A program made the translations under genes and the position numbers. Positions 10,616 through 20,500 of a stretch of DNA of 64,000 nt are shown piece by piece (position 1 is the stretch's first letter; the number at the start of each line of letters is the position of its first letter). The DNA comes from Anastrepha obliqua (lineage: Eukaryota; Arthropoda; Insecta; Diptera; Tephritidae): the NCBI RefSeq assembly GCF_027943255.1, contig NC_072893.1:101315784-101379783 (forward strand), given 5' to 3'. Under the pieces are notes generated by a model. That model searched no databases, had not been told where the DNA came from, and saw only the letters and a list, made by a program, of their open reading frames with translations.

Positions 10616-11329
10616 TCAGTAATTTTTTTTTTTAATTACTTCATCTTGCCCTTCGCCGTGTCCTATGCGCAAAAGAAAATTACAATAGTCGCGTTCTTGA
10701 CTATGCATATTGATTGTGAGCTTAAATGATTTAAAAAATTTCCACAAAGAGCAACGCGCTAAACAATTACCAACTATGCCAGTTCGCGTACTTCTCGGTA
10801 TCACAGGCAAAACTTGCCTAAAGTCTCCACCCAGAATAATAATTTTCCCACCAAAAGGCGTCTCATTTTGGTGAATATCGCGCAAAAGACGATTTGAACA
10901 CAACAGAGCTCTGCCAGGTATCATGCTAGCTTCATCCCAAATAATAGCTTTTGCTGCGTTTAATGCCTGACCAGCTTTAGTGTTTGGTTTTACCAAAGAA
11001 ACTGACGATTCAGTCAACGGTATGGGAAATTTAAAAACGCTGTGAGCAGTTCGCCCGCCTGGCAACAAAATTGAAGCTATACCTGTCCAAGCTACGGTAA
11101 TCTCTGTTTCTCCAATGCCACGAATATAGTGAGTAAGAGTTTTATATAGAAATGTTTTTCCAGAGCCACCAGGTCCATCAATAAAAACAGCTTTAACAGA
11201 TATGCCCTCATCATTTAACATTGTACATACTTCGTCAAAAATGTGTTTTTGTTCTCGATTAAGCTGATCTTTTAATGCTTGTACGCATATCAAATCGACT
11301 TCAATGTCAGTTGGTCGTCCTCTAGGCAT
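10616..11329 (-). CDS. Helitron-type PIF1-like helicase fragment (237-aa open frame)
   Basis: Open frame from ATG 11329 to a stop at 10616. The product has the ATPase core of PIF1/Helitron helicases: Walker A GPGGSGKT at residues 52-59, Walker B WDEAS at 131-135, and GGDFRQVLPV at 167-176. The block INMHSQERDYCNFLLRIGHG ends the recognisable region. Motifs V-VI and the Rep nuclease of a full Helitron protein are absent, and the frame ends in a lysine run. No TC...CTRR Helitron ends were found nearby. It is most likely a transposon fragment whose frame has stayed open; domestication is possible but unsupported. The neighbour on one side is a mariner derivative. Confidence 0.75.
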   Translation of the reverse strand: MPRGRPTDIEVDLICVQALKDQLNREQKHIFDEVCTMLNDEGISVKAVFIDGPGGSGKTFLYKTLTHYIRGIGETEITVAWTGIASILLPGGRTAHSVFKFPIPLTESSVSLVKPNTKAGQALNAAKAIIWDEASMIPGRALLCSNRLLRDIHQNETPFGGKIIILGGDFRQVLPVIPRSTRTGIVGNCLARCSLWKFFKSFKLTINMHSQERDYCNFLLRIGHGEGQDEVIKKKNY

Positions 11330-11531
11330 ATTTTAAAATTAAATATAGATGTACTTTTTTCTTAAAATAAATTCTATTTTGCGTCTGTCCAAAACTCTTT
11401 CTAATTTGCACTGTTACCGTTGTTTTAAGTGAATTGACAAATTTCAAAACAATTATTGAGAATCCAAATGTACATTTATAAGTGCTCTTGTATGTGTCGT
11501 AATCCCGCTCACAAAATTAATTTTACTCATT

Positions 11532-11680
11532 GCATAGACATGCTGTGATCAATATGAAAATGTTAATAACTTTACATACGAATATCTCATTAATAAATGA
11601 ACCAATTTAATTTTTTCAAACATACTCGTCAAATATTTTCTTTTGATATATATAATATTTCATATCTGTACATATTGTAG
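11532..11680 (+). repeat. Direct repeat A (left part)
   Basis: Resembles 12508-12664 over its length, with shared words GCATAGACAT, CTTTTGATATATAT and CATATCTGTACATATTGTAG. It continues, after the foldback insertion, at 12326-12372. Confidence 0.7.
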
Positions 11681-12316
11681 TAGGGTGGTCCAAAAAAAAT
11701 TTGTATGCTGCCGCCCCCCAAAATAGTAAAGAATGAAAAATAAAAAGACCCGTATTTTTTTTTTTTTTAATCAGACCATATTTAATGGTGCCGCCGGGGC
11801 TTTGAAATATCCCATGTATTTTGCATGGGAAAAAAATACTTTTTCGTAGATTTCATGTAAAAACCTGGAAAATGAATATATTTTAACCGGATAACTCAGT
11901 TTCTCTTCATAATTGGTCAGGGAATAACAACCAATTATGAAATAATTAATTTTTTTGTATTAACTAAGAAAAAATCGAAAAACAATATTTTATATTACTT
12001 TTATGAAAATAGTTAATACAAAAAAAATTAATTATTTCATAATTGGTTGTTATTCCCTGACCAATTATGAAGAGAAACTGAGTTATCCGGTTAAAATATA
12101 TTCATTTTCCAGGTTTTTACATGAAATCTACGAAAAAGTATTTTTTTCCCATGCAAAATACATGGGATATTTCAAAGCCCCGGCGGCACCATTAAATATG
12201 GTCTGATTAAAAAAAAAAATACGGGTCTTTTTATTTTTCATTCTTTACCATTATGGGGGGCGGCAGCATAAAAATTTTAATATACATTTTTTCCCATGCA
12301 TTTTTGGACCACCCTA
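11681..12316. mobile_element. Foldback / Mutator-like element with ~290-bp inverted arms
   Basis: A 636-bp near-palindrome. The left arm (11681 to about 11970) and the right arm (about 12010-12316) are reverse complements at very high identity. The main difference is about 27 bp present only in the right arm near its outer end. Roughly 40 bp of AT-rich spacer lies between. Ends are TAGGGTGGTCC / GGACCACCCTA. Flanks 11672-11680 and 12317-12325 are both ATATTGTAG, a 9-bp target duplication as made by Mutator-like elements. The unoccupied target exists at 12656-12664. There is no coding capacity. Confidence 0.88.
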
Positions 12317-12325
12317 ATATTGTAG

Positions 12326-12372
12326 TTTAGTCGGAATAAGCGCCATGTTTTAAAGTAATACTATGGATAGAA
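12326..12372 (+). repeat. Direct repeat A (right part)
   Basis: Begins TTTAGTCGGAATAAGCGCCA and matches 12665-12710. It is the continuation of repeat A after the foldback insertion. Confidence 0.7.
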
Positions 12373-12507
12373 GAAGATAACGGAGCAAAGTGCATGTTTT
12401 GGCCAAAAACAAATTAAAGAGTTCTTTGCCCATACAATGCTGTGCTCATTAGAAAGAGAGCTAAACAAAGCAAACGTACTCATATATATTTGTGTGTCAT
12501 CCCGTTT

Positions 12508-12709
12508 TGCATAGACATCGCTGTTATCAATATAAAAATTTTGATAACTTTACTCGCAAATATTTCATGAACAAATTAACCAATTTTAATTTTTATAACT
12601 TTCCGGAAATATGCTCATCAAAACCTTTCTTTTGATATATATTTCATATCTGTACATATTGTAGTTTAGTCAGAATAAGCGCCATGTTTTAAAATAATAC
12701 TATTGAAGA
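12508..12709 (+). repeat. Direct repeat B (uninterrupted copy)
   Basis: Paralogue of 11532-11680 plus 12326-12372, without the insertion. It runs straight through ACATATTGTAGTTTAGTCAG and so preserves the empty target of the foldback element. Confidence 0.75.
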
Positions 12710-13003
12710 TTGGCGCGTACACCCTTTTTGGGTGTTTGGCCGAGCTTCTCCTCCTATTTGTGGTGTGCTTCTTAATGGGAGGACCTACAGTTTGAAGCCG
12801 ACTCCGAACGGCAGATATTTTTTATGAGGAGCTTTTTCATGGCAGATATACACTCGGAGGTATGCCATTGCCTGTCGAAGGGCGACCGCTATTAGAAAAA
12901 ACGTTTTCTTCATTTTTGTCTTCCACCGAGATTCGAACCTACCTACGTTTTCTCTTAATACCGAATGGTAGTCACCCACCACCCCATTCGGTTACGGCGG
13001 CCT
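12710..13003 (-). mobile_element. tRNA-derived SINE, copy in RpS6 3' flank
   Basis: Near full length, minus strand. The tRNA-like head (complement of CATTCGGTTACGGCGGCC) is at the right end. The tail (complement of GGCGCGTACACCCTTTTTGG) is at the left. The B box is partly decayed. Confidence 0.8.
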
Positions 13004-13276
13004 CTCAATTCTTACCTCTAGTATTATAGCTATGGGAAATATTTGGATCTAGTGAAACATGAAATTGTTTCAAAATAAAGCGGCACATAAATGCACTTTT
13101 AAGTGCTCGCACTCTTAAGTTTGTTGCAATAATTTTAAAACAAAATAACATAAATCACAAAAGTTCATTTAGTAGCGTAGAACCACATTTAAATGTATAT
13201 TTTAAAGGTCACCAAATATTAACACCAAGAAGATTAAAATATTTCAATCCTTTATTTCAGAACCGTTTTAAAATAT
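13004..13276 (-). terminator. RpS6 3' UTR and downstream flank
   Basis: A minus-strand AATAAA (complement at 13251-13256) lies about 20 nt after the RpS6 stop, so cleavage is expected within about 30 nt. The remainder is AT-rich with no gene. Confidence 0.6.
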
Positions 13277-14305
13277 TTACTTTTTGTCACTTGAAATTGA
13301 GCTCTTTGATTCTCTCAAAGAAGCAGACCGGCGTCTCTTTGCCTCTTCGCGTTTAGCTTTGGATTCCTTCTTACGCTGTGCTAACAATTTAGCATAATCA
13401 GCAGCGGCCTCCTTGGAAGCAGTTTGGCGTTTCTTCTTCAAAGCAATGCGTCTACGCTTTCTTTGTAGGACGACTGGAGTAACAAGACGCTGGATTTTCG
13501 GGGCTTTGGATGTTGCTTTTTTATTATCCTTGGCGGGCAATGGGCGGCGAACCACAAAGCGGCGCACATCATCATCCTTGGTCAAATTGTAAAGTTTGCG
13601 AATTTTACTAGCTCTTTTAGGACCAAGCCTCCTTGGAACAGTTGTGTCAGTGAGACCGGCAAGTTCTTGTTCGCCTTTCTTTACAATAACGAGAGCTAAA
13701 ACCGACATGTTAGCGTCGACAATGCAACCGCGAACCGATTTCCGTTTTCTCTCACCAGTGCGGCGAGGTCTGTAGCAAGAGTGACCCTTTTTCAGCAATA
13801 AACGTACACGACCTAAAAAGAAATGGATTTAAAAAACTTTCCCAAACATTAATCAATCATTTTGTTACCATGGGACAGTACTCCTTGTTTCATTGGGAAA
13901 CCTTGTTTATCATTTCCGCCAGCGATGCGCAGATGATAACCCTTCCATTCATCTCCGAGCACATCAGCTTCCACAATCTGTCCCATTCGTTTCTCATAAA
14001 AGATGCGCAGCTTGTGCTCATCCACAACTTCGTATAATTTTTGGCATCCAGTGGCCGGGAAAGACACGTTAAGCTGAAAACGCACAAAGTTATTAATTGT
14101 TTCACCAGAATATAAATAAAGAAAAACAGGTCCCATCAATTGAGGCTAATTTAATCCACATATATCTCCGTGATCACTTAAACACATGATGAACTTTTAA
14201 GCAATATTCTTTATTCACTGCATTTAGAATAGCCTCAAATGAAAAATTTTTCGCAAAAATACATTATATGAATTTATTTTAATAAAAGTTCCCACACACC
14301 TTCAT
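13277..14305 (-). CDS. RpS6: Ribosomal protein S6 (eS6), 40S subunit
   Basis: Three coding exons on the minus strand: 14305-14300 (only ATG AAG), 14073-13869 and 13812-13277. Introns 14299-14074 (226 bp) and 13868-13813 (56 bp) have GT-AG ends; their phases are 0 and 1. The spliced frame is 747 nt and gives 248 aa, the length in Drosophila. It opens [20 protein letters not shown] and contains [20 protein letters not shown]. It ends [19 protein letters not shown], the serine cluster phosphorylated by S6 kinase in animals. The two-codon first exon matches my recollection of the Drosophila gene. The 5' leader starts in a pyrimidine tract, as expected for a TOP mRNA. It is divergent from bys. Confidence 0.98.
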
Positions 14306-14308
14306 TTT

Positions 14309-14323
14309 TCACTCCAATTTCAT
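14309..14323 (-). promoter_or_regulatory. Short upstream ORF in RpS6 leader
   Basis: ATG at 14323 opens a four-codon frame (MKLE) ending in TGA at 14309-14311, three nt before the RpS6 ATG. It is within the transcript only if the start site lies in the TOP tract at 14331-14346. Its effect on translation is unknown. Confidence 0.4.
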
Positions 14324-14330
14324 GGAACAC

Positions 14331-14346
14331 CGAACAGAAAAGGGAA
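14331..14346 (-). promoter_or_regulatory. TOP-like pyrimidine tract, probable RpS6 transcription start
   Basis: On the minus strand this reads CTTCCCTTTTCTGTTCG, 26-41 nt upstream of the start codon. Ribosomal protein mRNAs of animals start with a C inside such a tract, which couples translation to TOR signalling. Confidence 0.55.
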
Positions 14347-15519
14347 GCGAAATACTTTCGGCGAGCATGAGTGGATGTCCATTCTCAATGGATGCGAATG
14401 AGAATTCACAATGGATGCAAATGAGGGATTTTAACGCCCAAAATTGTCGGTAAGACAGTTCATGTAACCAGTTTGCGCATTTTAACTCAATTATTAAAAT
14501 TTTTAAATTGGCTTAGCATAGTTTACCAACAATATAAAAAACATTACCAACAATTTCCGAATACGAGTGCTAAAACAAATATACATATTTTTTTGTTTCA
14601 AGTTAATTGTCGAATACATTATTTACCAAAGTATGGCATGAATATTCTTTGTTGTCTTTCAAAATGTATCAGAACCTCTCCTGTTATTGGTGTCTTAACA
14701 GTTTAAAACTCATTTCTTATTTTCGACATTAATTTTTGTTTCATTTCGGAGATTTTCCTTAGAATATTCTATTTAATTTACCCAATTTAAGTAGTCATAC
14801 AAACATCTCTAAACACAATAAACACACGAGATTTGGATTTATTTCATAACTTTCATTGACTTCAGAATTATCTTGTTACAAAGAACGTAAATAATATATA
14901 ACTAATTCTATGTGCTACAGTATAATAATTTATAATATAATGTATAGTATTTACATTGTTTGATGCAATCGATTTCCCGAAGTGGGGCATGCGATATTTA
15001 GTGGTCCCACTCTCATTGGCCGTTTAAATAATTTTGAAATTTTTCAGGAAGCTAAAAAATTTGAATATTTTAACTACATTTTGGCCATAGAAACTCTCAA
15101 AGTAAGACTAAGAAAAACAAATAAAGCAACGCCAGTAACTTACATGGACAAGTTTTCAAGCAATTTATTTATCAATTTCTAACACATTATCATTGGTTGC
15201 ATTCACACTTTTCACAAATAAATTAACAACCCTCTCATTGGGTTCTCCATGTATTTGATTTTTCAAATACAGTAAATTTGGCAAAAGATTTAGGTTAAAT
15301 GGTCTATTCGGCGACATTTCGCAATGGGCACTCAATTTCGGAAAACTTTAAATGTAATCCCAAAAAAGTCGAAGTTAAACCATGTATTTGTGTCAAACTA
15401 AAAGTGAAATATCTTTAAAACTGTCTGAACGCCTACGTTACACGAAAAATGTTTCGCTTCTTCAGACGTAAAATTTTTCTTTAAGTAATTTTTCGGTAAA
15501 TTCAGTACAGCCGTGGTCT
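14347..15519. other. RpS6/bys intergenic region, left part
   Basis: AT-rich noncoding DNA. An imperfect direct repeat of AATGGATGCGAATGAG occurs twice at about 14385-14430, close to the RpS6 start site. No gene was seen. Confidence 0.4.
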
Positions 15520-15900
15520 CTACGCAATTCAATTTTCAAACACGTAGCTGTATTTACCGGTAACTGGACGATCGGCACACGCGGAAAAGCTATGGTTACC
15601 AAGTAACCCCATTGCAGAAGTTGTGGGGTCCTTTCAGAGAAGGAGACTGTTTAGCACTTTCCCTTTAAATGTCTGAGTTTGGCAGCTAGACGAAAGGCTG
15701 GTGCAGTGAGCCAACCTAAATCCCATCAATCTTCACCATTATATCAACAGTTATGGCTGGCTGTAGATATCCTCCTGTTGGAAGTCTCATAATGGTATCA
15801 AAACGGCACTTTAGTGCTACTTGGGGAGTGCCAGACCGGCACTTCAACTATTTCACCTTTCTACCTACCACAGCTGTAGTGCACTGTGTTTTGTGTAGAT
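15520..15900 (+). mobile_element. 3' end of an RNase H-bearing LINE
   Basis: Matches 63200-63570 in order and orientation: the cysteine-rich tail around CATTGCAGAAG..TGTGGGG, then TATGGCTGGCTGTAGATATC and the 3' end near CTACCTACC. It is degraded, 5'-truncated and has no open frame. Confidence 0.75.
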
Positions 15901-15969
15901 AGTGTGCCAAAGTAATTGGGATTAACGAAACGCGCACCATTCATGTTCAGGCAGCATTAAATCAAATTT

Positions 15970-16095
15970 CTTGAGACAACTGTTATTGTTGTTGTAGCAG
16001 CACAAATATTTCTCAAATATACAAGGGGAATGCTGCTGAAGTGACAGTTCTTGGCCGGATGTAAATCCGTGTCATTCAGGTTAGGTAGATCGTGT
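15970..16095 (+). repeat. LINE 3' UTR-like repeat
   Basis: Shares GTTGTTGTAGCAGCA, GAATGCTGCT and TAAATCCG(G/T)GTC blocks with 21215-21345. It is probably the 3' end of a second Jockey-type LINE family. Confidence 0.5.
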
Positions 16096-16921
16096 GATCG
16101 AGACACTTAAGTGTTTAGGGGAATACCCACATTTCTAAAATAATTGACTATTGTGTTTAAGCCCCCGTGAGGTAATAACCAAAGTTACTCTCACAATTTT
16201 GCTTTGGATGACTAAACTGTGTAATCTATTATCCTTGAGTAGTATAATGGGCGCAATGTTGTATTCTATCATTCTTGAGTAAAACTCAACAATGAAGCGC
16301 TACTTGATTTTTCTCGATTTTGCCAACCGATGATGTCAGCACTACAAATATATAAGCAGAAGGAAGAGAAGTTACTTGTTTGTGAATATTCAAAGAACAG
16401 TGTGATTTTAAGATTTATAATTTTTCAGTCAAATCAACTAATAAGAATGTTAAATTGTGAAAACACAAATTTTAAAAACACCTCCAAAAGCAGTTTTTTG
16501 CGTTTTTTGCCATGACGCTGAGGCAAGAAATTGTATTGTTTCTTTGTTGCTGTTGTGTAACATAAACATTTCGCGTACATGTAACATTTACATATTGTTA
16601 TTGCATCTTGGTATTTTGAATGTCAAAATTTTAATAAGAATGTAAAGAATCAAACAATGCAACAAGAAGCAGGGCACATTGACATTCACAATATTAAATC
16701 ACAAGCAACTAAACAATTCAGCTTTCCGAACCAGCTCACCTTGTATATTGTTCGCTTTGAGTCAGCTGTTGTGAAGACAGATGTGGTGAAATGTGTTTTA
16801 CTTTGCTCAAAATATTGGAGAAAGAAATAAAAGAAACAATAAGCGCACGTGTGGTTGGCATACAATTATTAAACCAAAAGTTTTACATATAAATTAGTTT
16901 GATAAAGCCTGAGATAACATA
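16096..16921 (+). promoter_or_regulatory. bys upstream region
   Basis: Mostly AT-rich noncoding sequence. It holds a canonical E-box CACGTG at 16846-16851, 71 bp before the bys ATG, in a CGCACGTGTG context. No other gene is seen. Confidence 0.45.
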
Positions 16922-17522
16922 ATGGTTAAACCAAAGAAAGCCAATTTAGCTTCAAATAAAAATGTAGCGCTGGAAAAACAATTGACAGAAGGAAAGGTTG
17001 CGAAGCGAAGGGGCAAGGACAAGTTTCATCTGCGCACAGAGGAATCATCGGTTTGTTCAAGTCAGTAATTTAAAATAATACTTATTTAATCTGTTGCTTA
17101 TTTGTTTAAGGTTTTGGATAGTAAAACCAGTAAGAAAATTTTAGCGGCGGCCAAAGCGCAACAACTAGAGTTTAATGAGGATAATTTTCCGAGCCTTCAA
17201 GGGAAAAGAACTTTTGCAAATGTCAATATAGGTTTGTTGCATACTATTTTTACATTGCAATTATCCATACATGTAAGGTACTTATAGGCGAATCCATCGA
17301 AGAGGATGAAAATAAAGATGTCACGGAAAACGACTTTATGGATAATTTGGAAATTGGCCAGGAGGACGCTGAAGCATTTGCTCGTTTCCAAAATCCACAG
17401 GAAGGCAAACGGACGTTAAAGTTATCGGATATTATAATGGAAAAGATTCAAGAAAAGCAACAGGATATTCAGAGCAAACTTACGGACGATGGCTCCTTAA
17501 AAATAGAAGATATAGACCCAAG
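16922..17522 (+). CDS. bys: bys exons 1-3
   Basis: Exon 1 is 16922-17050 (43 codons, phase 0), exon 2 is 17111-17231, and exon 3 is 17288-17522, which ends in the codon for the Arg of DPR. The exon 1 donor GTTTGT is weak; a second possible donor 10 nt downstream would break the frame. Confidence 0.93.
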
Positions 17523-20500
17523 GTTTGTGAAACATACAACTATTTTCGCGGAATTAATTTGCTTAATATCTTTTGTTTAATTTTAACTGTTTGCAACAAT
17601 GAAATGCCTTAAATCTTTCAAAACTTGTCTGGAATTTAGTGGTTCTTGTTTGTAACGTGACACCCCGAAAACGTTCGAAGCACGAAATTTAAAAATTAAA
17701 CTTAAATATTTTAAAATTGTGTTTGTGCTGGCATATTTGCTTTTTTTTAGAAGTTTCTTTTCCGAAATTTTTTATGATCCATGATATCTGATGACACAAT
17801 TTGTCCTTATTGTTAAGAAATTCAACAATTCCACGTGTAACGTGACAACGATAGCACCTTAACGTTTTGGCAAGTTTTGACTATTTTTTTTGCTTTTGTT
17901 TTTGTAAAAGTCTTAATCTAAGAAGAGCCATATAAATCGAAGTCTCTAAATTTATGCAAAAATTATAAAATTTTCACAAATTACATCACAATTCCGCGCT
18001 TGCTATTTACACTTTCTAGAAAGTATTATATTATGGTATGCTGTTTTATAGCCTGTTGCGGCTGATATTAGCTAGAAAAAGTATAAACAAACAAGAGATT
18101 TTTTAGCAACTTCAAACTTAAGCTTTAATATATTAAAATTTAATAACCAGTACCAAATGATAGAAAAGGTTTTTTCTATTAGCGGTAGCCCTTCAGCAAG
18201 TATTTCGCTGAATATTTCTGCCATTAAAAAGTTCCTCATAAAAGTCCATCTACCGTTTGGATATAATAGGCATAAAACTGTAGGTACCTCCATTTTTTGG
18301 AACTGAACGCACACCACAAATTTAAGCAGGAACCCGGCCAAACACTCAGTATGGATGTACGCGCTGATATATATAATATAAATATGCATATAATTAAAAT
18401 ATTTGTGATAAAGTAAGTTTAGCTACAAAATACTGTAAAATCTGTTATTGTTTGACGTAGTTTTTATAGATTAAAATGTATAAGATTTTGACACATATTT
18501 ATTAAACCGACCTAAAACATTACATTTTCTGTAGAGTTCGTGAAATGTATGAAGGAGTCCGTGACGTAATGAAGCGATATCGAAGTGGGAAAGTTCCAAA
18601 AGCTTTTAAGATTATTCCGAGGTTACGAAATTGGGAGCAAATCCTTTTCATAACGGAGCCCCATAATTGGAGTGCAGCCGCTATGTTCCAGGGCACTCGG
18701 TAAATATACACAGTATATAAGTTTAATGCTTCTAAGTCATTTGTTGCTAATTTCCTACGAACATCTGTTTGCAATATGGTATGAAATAGGGAATTTTTTT
18801 GTTTTTTAATCGTAATTTGATCAACCACGTACATATTCGAATAGGCAGTAGGAAATATTAATGAATTTTCATTTTGTTCATTGAGAAATTTCCTTTTTCT
18901 TTGCATGCAAAAATAAGAACATCGATTCAAATTGTATATTTATACAAAAACAATAATTTCAGAACAATATTATATTCTGATATGAAAAAATTTAGTTTGA
19001 AATTAAAAACGCATTGATTCCCAATTAGCCTCTTTTGTATTGGGTATGGGAATTAGTTTCCGTCCTTTCTTAGCCAAAGTTACGAATTATTTAAACAAAT
19101 AAATAATATAGAGTGGGCCATGTAAAATTTGCTTTTTGAATTGGCTATAAAAAAAAGAAAACTAATCAATATTTTTTCAAACTTTTTTTTATTGTGAAGA
19201 TTGAACATTGTCATTTATGAATGAAAAATAATATCGTTCAAATGACTGCCACGACTGGCTTTACAGTAGGTCATTCGATCAACCCAATTTTTAAGCACAT
19301 TTTCGATTGTTTGGGCTCCAATTTCATGAATGGCAACTTCGATTTCGTGTTTTAAAGCATCAGTCGTCTCTTGATGGTTCGCATAGCATTTGTCCTTAAA
19401 GGCTCCCCACAAAAAATAGTCCAACGGGCTTAAATCTCAGCTCCGAGGCGGCCAATTGATATCGGAATTCAAAAACGTTAGCCAAAAGTTCGAGTGTAAC
19501 TTTGGCAGTGTGACAAGTTGCACCGTCCTGTTGAAACCAAATGTCGTCCATGTCATTCTCTTCAATTTTTGGAAACAAAAACTCGTTGAGCATGTCACGG
19601 TAACGCTCGCCATTTACTGTAACCGCGGAAGAAGAAGAAGACTCACCACTTTGGAAATAGGTTTTCAATATTTCCCAATTTTGTTCAAGCGTATAGCGAG
19701 TGAACCGCTCTCCAATAAGGGCTGACTGCATTGATCGGAACAGATGGTAATCCGAAGGTGCAATGTCTTGGGAATACGGCGGGTGGAACAAGATTTCCCA
19801 ATTCAGTAAATGTTCTCTAAATATTTCTGGACCGATTTAGCAACGTGTGGCCTGACGTTGTCACGCAGCAAAATCAATTTCTCATGTTCACCGTCCCATT
19901 CCGGCCGCTTTTCTTTCAAAGCTCGATCCAAACGCAGATGGTTTACGGAGTTCATAATAGATGATACCCTTCTGATGCCACCGGATGGACAGCATAACCT
20001 TTGAAGTATAAATATATTTATTCGCTGTTGTTGCTGTTTTTGTAGCATTAATACAAGCCCTGTTGGTGTAGTGTATATCACCGGTCGTCTTCGTCTAGCT
20101 TATCTAAAGGTAGACCCAGGAAACATGCTGTTTCGACATGTTGGGTCCAGAGGGCGAGGGTGTTAGATGAGTGGGTTTTAAGGGGCATGTGAAAAGATGG
20201 TTAGTGTCATGCGGGGTGCCTTCACATGCAGGACATATGCTTGGTATGTCGGGGTCAATTCTGGATAAGTAGGAGTTTAACCTGCTACAATGTCCAGAAC
20301 GTACGCGGGTATCACGGGGAAGCTGGAGCTCTTCATCTGCTGCAGGTGGTGGTTGGACTCGGATTACGGAATTCGGTGGTCGGGAGCTAAGGAAAGTGGT
20401 GACGGTCTCCTGGGGCCGCGCCCTAGTAAACTAGCCCTGTCTGGTGTACCGTATCCCACCCCCAATCTTTCGTCACAGGAGGCTGGCGTTAGGGCTGGCG

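Noticed and set aside
14473..15182. Short plus-strand frames between RpS6 and bys
   Set aside because: AT-rich, no homology, no initiation context.
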